From: Hyphomicrobiales bacterium
GTDB taxonomy: Bacteria > Pseudomonadota > Alphaproteobacteria > Rhizobiales > Kaistiaceae
Reading direction: 5' to 3'
DNA length: 7,320 nucleotides
NCBI GenBank assembly: GCA_017305815.1
Contig: JAFKJZ010000109.1
Location: 1 to 7,320 of the forward strand
Shown: positions 1 to 5,482 of the stretch, piece after piece
Numbering within the stretch: the first letter of the stretch is position 1
Layout: each line of letters opens with the position of its first letter
Program-made: the position numbers and the translations under genes
Notes under the pieces: model-generated
Told to the model about the DNA's origin: nothing
Seen by the model: only the letters and a program-made list of their open reading frames with translations
The model's database searches: none

Positions 1-1384
1 GCACCGCATAGCAGACAACGCCGGTCGTGACCGAAATAACCAGCGCGAGCGGCCGATTGACGCCATCCAGCGCGAAGCCCACGCCGACGACGATCGCCCC
101 CATCGCGCCGGAAAGCCCCCAGGCCGGCAACAGCGCCCGGAAACGCTCCCGTCGCGGCCAGGCGAGGTTGCGCGCCGGCAGGCCGATCGCCAGCGCCGAC
201 TGGAACGTATCGCCGACGAGCCGTGACAGGCCGACGCTGACCGGCCCGAGCGGGCTGGCGACGACGAGGAGCAGCAGGGTCGCGCCAAAGCCGGACAGCG
301 AACCGATCAGGCTGAATTCCGGCCGCGCGCTGGCCGAAAGCGCCGTATAGACGAGCCGCGCCGGCAGCAGGATGGCGGCCCCGACCGCGAGAAAGATCGC
401 GATGTCGATCGCCCCGTCCCAGCCCGGCCCGGCGACGATGGGCAGCAGGATCGGCGTCACCGCCGCCATGCCGACGAAAAGCGGCGCGATGACGAAGGCG
501 GCATTGGCGACGACCGGCTCGACCCGGTCGCGCAGCCGACGCGGATCGGAGCTGGCGCCGGCGAAATAGGAAAAGGCCAGGTTGTGCGACGTCGCGACGA
601 TCGCGCCGCGGATCGGCTCGATCAGCCGCATCGCCATGTTGACATAGCCGAGCACGGTGACGCCGTAGAGCGCGCCGACGACATTGTTGAAGGCGAGATA
701 GGTGAGGTTGTCGGCCAGCCGGTCGAAGAAAGAGATCCGGGCGAAACGGCCGATATGGCCGAGATGCTCGATCGACCAGCGCGGCAGGATCAGGAAGCCG
801 AGCCGCCATTGCAGCAGGATGGCGCGGGCGACGACGACGAGCAGGCGCTGGGCGATCAGCGCCCAGATGCCACCGCCGGCGAAGGCGATCGCCAGCGAAA
901 GCGCGATGCCGATCGCGTGGCCGCCGAGCGTCGCGATAGCCACATCGTTGAAGCGATGCAGCCGCCGCGCCAGCGCCGTCGCGATATCCGAATGGCCGCT
1001 GAAGAAGATCGACAGCATCGCGACCGGCAGCAGCACGCGCATCTCCGGCTCGCCATAGGCCCGGCCGAGCCAGAAGCCGCCTGCGATGGAGAGAAGAAAC
1101 AGCCCGAGCGCCACGAGGAAGGCGACGGCGAGCGCGGCGCCGAGATGCGAGCGGCGCAAGGCGCGCCTCTGTGCCAGCGCCTCCTCGAACGGCGCGCCGA
1201 CGCAGACGGAAGCCACCGCGACGATCGTCAGCACCAGCGCGCTGACGCCGAAATCGCGCGGCTCCAGCATGCGTGAGAGAATGACGGTGCTGCCCGTCAG
1301 CAGGGCGAGCCGGCCGATCGCATCGGCGCCGGCCCAGCCGATCCAGCCCAGCAGGCGTGGGGCCCGGGATCTGCCCTGGCTCAT
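1..1384 (-). CDS. MOP-superfamily polysaccharide flippase (ExoT/WzxC-like), 3' end cut by window edge
   Basis: Inner-membrane protein expected to flip a lipid-linked sugar repeat unit from the cytoplasmic to the periplasmic face. I read it by translating the reverse complement: it is open from the ATG at 1384 to the left edge (461 codons) with no stop. The product is highly hydrophobic, with many membrane segments (for example residues about 22-36, 47-63, 81-103). An N-terminal RMLEPRDFG motif (about 38-46) matches the 'aRlLsPeeFG' signature of this family, and a mid-protein GYVNMAMRLIEP stretch resembles the 'lGyY..A.rl' signature of ExoT/WzxC proteins. Family members are about 480-500 residues, so only a short C-terminal piece is probably missing. 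The start is the first possible in-frame one after the upstream gene's stop; a weak GAG lies 7 bases before it. It follows the co-polymerase gene by 45 bases and is probably co-transcribed. The family is fairly sure, the transported glycan unknown. Confidence 0.85.
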   Translation of the reverse strand, partial: MSQGRSRAPRLLGWIGWAGADAIGRLALLTGSTVILSRMLEPRDFGVSALVLTIVAVASVCVGAPFEEALAQRRALRRSHLGAALAVAFLVALGLFLLSIAGGFWLGRAYGEPEMRVLLPVAMLSIFFSGHSDIATALARRLHRFNDVAIATLGGHAIGIALSLAIAFAGGGIWALIAQRLLVVVARAILLQWRLGFLILPRWSIEHLGHIGRFARISFFDRLADNLTYLAFNNVVGALYGVTVLGYVNMAMRLIEPIRGAIVATSHNLAFSYFAGASSDPRRLRDRVEPVVANAAFVIAPLFVGMAAVTPILLPIVAGPGWDGAIDIAIFLAVGAAILLPARLVYTALSASARPEFSLIGSLSGFGATLLLLVVASPLGPVSVGLSRLVGDTFQSALAIGLPARNLAWPRRERFRALLPAWGLSGAMGAIVVGVGFALDGVNRPLALVISVTTGVVCYAV

Positions 1385-1429
1385 CCGCGGGCTCGCATTC
1401 TCGGATTTTGGGGGCGCGGATTCATCGGG

Positions 1430-2923
1430 TCAGGACGGTAGCACGATCTCGTCGGAAGGCCCGCGTGGCCGGCCGGACGAAATCCGGGCGGCATCGATGC
1501 GCGGCAGCACCGCCGAAATCGAGCCGAGCCGCCACATCGCGCGGAGCGTGATCCAGGCGGCGACGAGCATCATGCCGAGGGCGGCGCCGAAAACGCCCCA
1601 GACGATCCGGCCGGCCAGCGACTTCTTCGTCGGCGGCGGCTGCGCGACCGAAACGACGCGGACCGCGCCGGGGTCGATCTGGCCGAATTCACTCGCCTGC
1701 AGGGCGCGAGTCTTGAAGGATTCGAGCAGAGCGCGATTGGTCTCGACCTCCTGCTCCAGCGTGCGCATCTCGATCTTCGCCTGCTGCGTTTTGGCGACGG
1801 CGTCGGAGAGCGAGTCGACGGAGCGGGCGACGGCCTGCTGCGTGGTCCGGGCGCGCTCGAGATCGGCGCGGGCGGCGAGGCGGATGCGATCGAGCTCAAG
1901 ACGGATGCGCCGGCGGATCTCCTCCACTCGACCGCGCGCTTCCGTCAGTGCCGGATGACGGTCGCCAAGCCGAGCGGCGAGCGCGGCGAGATCCTCCTGC
2001 GCCGCGTTCTGCCGCTCGATCAGCAGGGTCAGCGAGCGGGTGTCGTCGTTGGCGCCGAGCATGGAAAGCTCGCCGCCGGAGGAATCGAGCTGGGCCGCGC
2101 GCGCGGTCGCCTGGTCGAGGCGGATTTGCGCGGCGCTCACCGCGTTGACGGCATCGGCGAGCTTCTGCTCCACCACCAGCCGGTCGCCGGTGCTGATCAG
2201 GCCGTTGTCGATCCGAAAGGCGTTTGCCTTGAACTCGGCGTCGCTCAGCCGCTTGCGCAAGGCGTCGAGGCGCGACGTCAGTTCTTCGGTCAGACGACGG
2301 GCGGCGGCGGAACGGTTCGCCGCATCCTCCTCGACATAAGCCTTGACCACGGCGTTGGCGAGACGCGCCGCCGCGGCCGGCGTGCGCGCCGTGGCCGTGA
2401 CGTCGATGACGAAGCTACGCTCCGCGCGCTGCACCGAGATCGAGCGCTGCAGCGCCGCGAGGGCGGCGGCACTGGCGCCATCCGAGTCCAGGCTCGGCCG
2501 GAGCGGCATCGGCTCGGTCGGCGTCACGCCCTCCTCCGCGTCGTCTTCCTCCGGCGACAGCTCACTCATCAGGCTCTCGTCGCGCAGGATCTTCGAGAGC
2601 ACGCGTTCCGAGGTCAGGACGCGCATCTGGCTCTCGACGACGCCGATCTGGCTGTTGGCGTCGAATTGTGCCGTCGCGACATCGCCCGGAAACACCGGCA
2701 ATCCGCGCGGATCGAGCAGGAACTGCGCCGTGGCGGAATAGCGCTGCGGCAGGAAGGACTTGGCGACGAAGCCGAGGCAACCGAACACGACGCCGGCGAG
2801 CAGGATCCACCAGACCGCGCGACGGAACGAGGCCGCCAGCACGGCAAGCGCCAGCGGCCAGGGCCCCGCTTCGCTTGGCGAAGCCCCGTTGGCGGTTCCG
2901 AGGGGGCGGGGACCGTCAGCCAT
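1430..2923 (-). CDS. Polysaccharide co-polymerase / chain-length determinant (Wzz/GumC-like), no kinase domain
   Basis: Inner-membrane protein expected to control chain length and/or export of a polysaccharide made by a Wzx/Wzy route. From the ATG at 2923 it has 497 residues: a short cytoplasmic N-terminus, a first membrane helix (about 38-57), a Wzz-type segment with QRYSATAQFLLDPRG, an acidic insert (about 123-150), and a long charged, alanine-rich region likely to form periplasmic coiled coils (about 195-400). A proline-rich AQPPPTKK motif (about 427-434) leads directly into a second helix (about 440-460), followed by a 37-residue cytoplasmic tail. This order is typical of GumC/ExoP-type co-polymerases. 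No Walker A motif or tyrosine cluster follows, so the BY-kinase domain is absent. A GTG at 2950 would add nine residues, but it lacks a Shine-Dalgarno; the ATG at 2923 has purine-rich GAGAGGAA about 12 bases upstream, so I prefer it. It heads the leftward unit. Confidence 0.88.
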   Translation of the reverse strand: MADGPRPLGTANGASPSEAGPWPLALAVLAASFRRAVWWILLAGVVFGCLGFVAKSFLPQRYSATAQFLLDPRGLPVFPGDVATAQFDANSQIGVVESQMRVLTSERVLSKILRDESLMSELSPEEDDAEEGVTPTEPMPLRPSLDSDGASAAALAALQRSISVQRAERSFVIDVTATARTPAAAARLANAVVKAYVEEDAANRSAAARRLTEELTSRLDALRKRLSDAEFKANAFRIDNGLISTGDRLVVEQKLADAVNAVSAAQIRLDQATARAAQLDSSGGELSMLGANDDTRSLTLLIERQNAAQEDLAALAARLGDRHPALTEARGRVEEIRRRIRLELDRIRLAARADLERARTTQQAVARSVDSLSDAVAKTQQAKIEMRTLEQEVETNRALLESFKTRALQASEFGQIDPGAVRVVSVAQPPPTKKSLAGRIVWGVFGAALGMMLVAAWITLRAMWRLGSISAVLPRIDAARISSGRPRGPSDEIVLPS

Positions 2924-3067
2924 GAACGCGCCGACTTCCTCTCGATTCACAAGTCACGGCGGGACGAGAAGGTCGTCGAACGGCCTCCGCGCCCTCCAGC
3001 ATGAAGATACGGACTATCGCCCGCTCCCGGGGGAACGGCGATGACGAGAAGCGAGCCTAGGCGTCTG

Positions 3068-3082
3068 CCGATTAATATTCGG
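3068..3082. repeat. AT-rich imperfect inverted repeat, possible operator
   Basis: CCGATTAATATTCGG is a 15-base inverted repeat with arms CCGA/TCGG, an inner TTA/TAT core with one mismatched pair, and a central A. It is one of the few AT-rich patches in a GC-rich window and sits in the divergent promoter region. CTG just upstream and CAG just downstream extend the symmetry imperfectly. It could bind a dimeric regulator shared by both operons. No regulator gene is visible, so this role is inferred. Confidence 0.35.
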
Positions 3083-3163
3083 TTCAGCCGGCACGCCCGT
3101 TTCCGGCGATGCATCCACACCGTGCAGGTGACGCCGACCACAATTCGACAACCGGGTCTGTTT

Positions 3164-3175
3164 CATGACATCATG
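3164..3175. repeat. Perfect short inverted repeat CATGA-CA-TCATG
   Basis: Two 5-base arms, CATGA and TCATG, are separated by two bases. The repeat is centrally placed in the divergent intergenic region. Its size and close spacing fit a dimeric repressor or activator half-site pair, but a 10-base match can also arise by chance. Confidence 0.3.
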
Positions 3176-3290
3176 GGCCATCTTCTGTTGCATGCCGATC
3201 CATCTGGTGCATCCGCCATAAGGGGGCAGAGGACACCAGCCGCAGACCAGACGAACGACCGCAAGCCAGTTTCGCATCGCTTCCTGGGGA

Positions 3291-3335
3291 CGGATCGGGA
3301 CAGGTCCGCTCCGGGAACGCGATGCCGGGGGGACC
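3291..3335 (+). promoter_or_regulatory. Possible leader RNA hairpin masking the ribosome binding site, with competing upstream hairpin
   Basis: Bases 3303-3307 (GGTCC) pair with 3331-3335 (GGACC). After a bulged G at 3308, bases 3309-3314 (CTCCGG) pair with 3325-3330 (CCGGGG), giving about 11 pairs with one G-U and a 10-base loop. This stem contains the whole G-run (3327-3332) that is the only Shine-Dalgarno candidate for the SDR gene. An alternative stem pairs 3291-3296 (CGGATC) with 3303-3308 (GGTCCG), using the same bases, so the two cannot form together. The pairings are read directly from the sequence; a regulatory role is inferred, and hairpins are common in GC-rich DNA. Confidence 0.35.
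3328..3333 (+). promoter_or_regulatory. Shine-Dalgarno candidate of the SDR gene
   Basis: The G-run ending in A (GGGGGA) lies only 2 bases before the ATG at 3336 but 8 bases before the in-frame ATG at 3342. The spacing therefore favours initiation at 3342, which would drop the first two residues (Met-Ala). Confidence 0.5.
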
Positions 3336-4328
3336 ATGGCAATGACAGGTCATCGCAGTCGCATCCTGATCACTGGCGGTTCCGGCTTCGTCGGACGGCC
3401 TCTCGTCCGCCTGCTCTCCGCCGGCCACAATGTCCTCGTCTATGACGCGCTCCGCTTCGGCCGCGACCGGTTCACGGCCTCCGAGCTCGAACGGATCGAA
3501 TTGGTCGAGGGCGATGTCCGCGACCAGGACCAGGTCCAGCGGGTCATGGAGGCGTTCCGGCCCGAGGTGATCCTCCATCTCGCCGCGATCCATTTCATCC
3601 CGCAATGCGAGCGCGATCCGCTGACGGCGGTCACGGTCAATGTCGCCGGCACGGTCAATCTCCTCGCCGCCGCGCCGAAAGGCTGCCGCTTCGTGCTGGC
3701 GAGCAGCGGCGCGGTCTACAGGCCCGACGAGGCGCCGCATCGCGAGGACGCTTCCAGCCTCGAGCCGAGCGACGTCTACGGCCTGACCAAGCTGCAGGCC
3801 GAGCAATATCTGCAGCATTTCGCCCGCAGCCGGGAACTCGCCGGCATCGCCACCCGCCTGTTCAACGTCGTCGGCTCGGGCGAAACCAATCCGCACCTGC
3901 TGCCGGAAATCACGCTGCAGCTGAAGGCGGGACGGCGCGAGGTCCGGCTCGGCAACATCTGGCCGAAGCGCGACTACATCCATGTCGAGGATGCCGCCGC
4001 TGGCTTCGCGGCGCTGGCGCTGGCGGGCCATGTCGCGCCGGGCGAGACAGTGCCGGTCAATCTCGGCACCTCGCGCCAGCATTCCGTCGCCGAGATTCTC
4101 GACCATCTGCGGCAGGCGGCCGGTTTCGATTTCGACATCGTGTCGGATCCGGTCCGCGCCCGCGCCGTCGACCGGCCCTTCCTCGCCGCCGATATCGGCC
4201 GGATCCAACAACGTTTCGGCTGGCGGCCCAGGCGCACGCTGCAGGACGCAGTGCAGGATCTGTGGCGCCATCCCGACATCAGCCCGCGCCTGTTCGGACC
4301 GGCAGCAGCCGCGAGCGGAGCCACCTGA
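3336..4328 (+). CDS. NAD-dependent epimerase/dehydratase (extended SDR), nucleotide-sugar modifying
   Basis: Cytoplasmic enzyme expected to epimerise or dehydrate a nucleotide-activated sugar used by the neighbouring glycosyltransferases. The 330-residue length is usual for extended SDRs. Visible motifs are the Rossmann glycine loop GGSGFVG (14-20) after a hydrophobic first strand; an acidic residue ending the second strand (Asp37, favouring NAD over NADP); GDVRD (59-63), the adenine-contact region; HLAA (81-84); the catalytic SSGAVY (123-128) and YGLTK (Tyr148, Lys152); and RDYIHVEDAA, typical of the substrate half of GalE-like enzymes. The exact substrate cannot be read from the sequence; 4-epimerases of UDP-sugars and related dehydratases are all possible. 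First gene of the rightward operon; its stop overlaps the next start by one base (TGATG). The ATG at 3336 is used here, but the ATG at 3342 is better spaced from the G-rich ribosome site. Confidence 0.9.
   Translation: MAMTGHRSRILITGGSGFVGRPLVRLLSAGHNVLVYDALRFGRDRFTASELERIELVEGDVRDQDQVQRVMEAFRPEVILHLAAIHFIPQCERDPLTAVTVNVAGTVNLLAAAPKGCRFVLASSGAVYRPDEAPHREDASSLEPSDVYGLTKLQAEQYLQHFARSRELAGIATRLFNVVGSGETNPHLLPEITLQLKAGRREVRLGNIWPKRDYIHVEDAAAGFAALALAGHVAPGETVPVNLGTSRQHSVAEILDHLRQAAGFDFDIVSDPVRARAVDRPFLAADIGRIQQRFGWRPRRTLQDAVQDLWRHPDISPRLFGPAAAASGAT
4317..4320 (+). promoter_or_regulatory. Shine-Dalgarno (GGAG) of the first glycosyltransferase
   Basis: GGAG lies 7 bases before the ATG at 4328, inside the end of the SDR gene. 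It fixes the start of the glycosyltransferase. The same reading frame is open upstream into the SDR gene, but that part is arginine-rich out-of-frame translation. Confidence 0.7.
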
Positions 4329-5482
4329 TGCGGATCGCGCTCCTGACCGAACTCTATCCGCCCTCCATCGGCGGGCAGGAGCTCTTCTTCGAAGGGCTCG
4401 GCCGCGCGCTCGCCGACCGCGGCCATCGGGTCGAGGTGTTCTGCATCGGCCACGCGGCCGGATTGCCGGCCGAGGAGACGCTCGACGGCATTGCTGTGCA
4501 CCGGTTTCCTTCGGACCCTGCCTACCGTTCGCCGCCGCGAGCCTGGATGAAGCGCGCCTGGCCGACGATCTTCCGCTACGCGTTCTGGACTCGACGCCGG
4601 CTGCGGGACGACGACTATGATCTCGTCGTGCTCAACCAATGGCCGCTGCTGCATGCCGTGACACTGCCGCGCCGGCTTCGACGAAGGACCGTCCTGCACT
4701 GGTGCGAGGTTCGCAACGGGCGCTTCTATGCAACCGTACAGCGCTGGCTCCCGCGTCTCTCCGGCCACAACGCCGCGATCAGCGACGTCGTCGCCACGGC
4801 TATCGGAACGACATCGGAGCGGCCGTTCCTCGTCCTGACGAGCGGCTTGCGGCTCGGGGAATACCACTCCGCGCCTGCCCGGATGCGCAGCGGGATCCTC
4901 TCGCTCGGCCGCATCGTCGAGCACAAGAACCTGCCGCTTCTGGTCTCCGCCTTCGAGCAACTCAGGCAGGGGGGCTATGCCGGGCGCCTCACCATCGCCG
5001 GCGACGGGCCGGGGCTGGCGTCCTTGAAAGCCGTGATCGCGGCGTCGCCGGTGGGGGGCGACATAGCCCTTGCCGGGCCCGTCAGCGACGAGGACAAGGC
5101 GAAGCTTCTGGCAGAACATGAGCTTTTCGCCATCGTCAGCCAGCGCGAGGGCTTTCCGCGCGTCGTCGCCGAGGCGATGGCCAGCGGCCTGCCGGTGCTG
5201 ACCGCCGGCTATCCCGGCAACGGCGCCAGCGACATCGTGCGCGCCGCCGGATGCGGCCTCGTCGCCGAGCCGGCGCCGGCCGCCCTGGCAGACGCCGCAC
5301 GGGCCATCCTTGGCCAGTGGGCGGCCTATTCCGAAGCCGGCCTCCGCTTCGCGGCGGACCTCGACTGGTCGTGGATCGCCGAGCGGCTGGAACGACAGGT
5401 CGGCTGGGAGCCTGCCCTGTCTCCCGCGCGGTCCGAAGCCGCGTCCTCTCCATCACCGGCCGACTCCCATGCCGTCGGCTAG
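4328..5482 (+). CDS. Glycosyltransferase family 4 (GT-B fold)
   Basis: Cytoplasmic or membrane-associated enzyme expected to transfer a sugar from a nucleotide donor onto the growing lipid-linked repeat unit, with retention of configuration as known for GT4. It has 384 residues, normal for the family. The N-terminal Rossmann domain opens with LLTELYPPSIGGQE (5-18), carrying the glycine-rich acceptor-side loop. The C-terminal domain starts near residue 188 with LSLGRIVEHKNLPLLVSAF (191-209), then IAGDGPG (223-229) and the signature EGFPRVVAE (Glu274, Glu282; the EX7E motif), followed by AMASGLPVL. The last 25 or so residues are rich in Ser, Pro and Ala and probably disordered. The start is set by the GGAG site 7 bases upstream and a one-base overlap with the SDR stop. 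The 3' end overlaps the flippase start by 14 bases. The family call is strong; donor and acceptor are unknown. Confidence 0.92.
   Translation: MRIALLTELYPPSIGGQELFFEGLGRALADRGHRVEVFCIGHAAGLPAEETLDGIAVHRFPSDPAYRSPPRAWMKRAWPTIFRYAFWTRRRLRDDDYDLVVLNQWPLLHAVTLPRRLRRRTVLHWCEVRNGRFYATVQRWLPRLSGHNAAISDVVATAIGTTSERPFLVLTSGLRLGEYHSAPARMRSGILSLGRIVEHKNLPLLVSAFEQLRQGGYAGRLTIAGDGPGLASLKAVIAASPVGGDIALAGPVSDEDKAKLLAEHELFAIVSQREGFPRVVAEAMASGLPVLTAGYPGNGASDIVRAAGCGLVAEPAPAALADAARAILGQWAAYSEAGLRFAADLDWSWIAERLERQVGWEPALSPARSEAASSPSPADSHAVG

Larger units (their letters stand above)
2924..3335. promoter_or_regulatory. Divergent intergenic region with promoters of both polysaccharide operons
   Basis: This gap separates the start codons of two divergent units, so it must hold the promoters of both unless they are transcribed from elsewhere. 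It is less GC-rich than the flanking genes, especially around 3070-3085 and 3140-3220. It contains two short inverted repeats (3068-3082 and 3164-3175), a perfect GATGCATC palindrome (3108-3115), and the word TGCATCC twice (3110-3116, 3208-3214). I found no convincing -35/-10 pair: TTCGAC at 3144 lacks a good -10 partner at 17 bases. Open frames inside the gap have no ribosome binding site and no recognisable protein, so I see no gene here. Confidence 0.6.

Noticed and set aside
1382..1432. The co-polymerase and minus-strand flippase are in the same frame, separated by one TGA and 15 sense codons; possible read-through fusion or broken fusion gene
   Set aside because: Being in the same frame has a one-in-three chance. 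Both proteins look complete at the junction, the flippase has a normal N-terminus, and no read-through signal is visible.
2916..3002. Minus-strand 28-codon frame whose stop overlaps the co-polymerase start (ATGGCTGA), a possible leader peptide
   Set aside because: Its ATG at 3002 has no ribosome binding site, and a frame this short is expected by chance. The overlap resembles the one at 6751-6758 but is not evidence enough.
27..3004. Several plus-strand open frames opposite the flippase and co-polymerase (for example 584-1276, 1086-1958, 1955-3004)
   Set aside because: The minus strand encodes clear membrane and coiled-coil proteins here; the plus-strand products are Arg/Ala/Ser-rich shadows without domain features.
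3144..3174. Possible sigma-70 promoter (TTCGAC with a weak hexamer about 17-19 bases on)
   Set aside because: The downstream hexamer does not resemble a -10 element, and no better pair was found on either strand, so no promoter is called.
3014..3445. Open frames within the intergenic gap (minus 3014-3337 and plus 3041-3445)
   Set aside because: They have no Shine-Dalgarno and no family resemblance; the plus-strand one runs into the SDR gene in another frame.
3171..5119. Two long overlapping minus-strand open frames (3171-4271 and 3974-5119)
   Set aside because: Both lie opposite the SDR and glycosyltransferase genes, have low-complexity charged composition, overlap each other, and have no recognisable motif.
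5310..5468. Upstream in-frame start extending the plus-strand flippase by 53 residues
   Set aside because: The extra residues are Arg/Pro/Ser-rich and read over the glycosyltransferase C-terminal region in another frame; the ATG at 5469 gives a normal flippase N-terminus.
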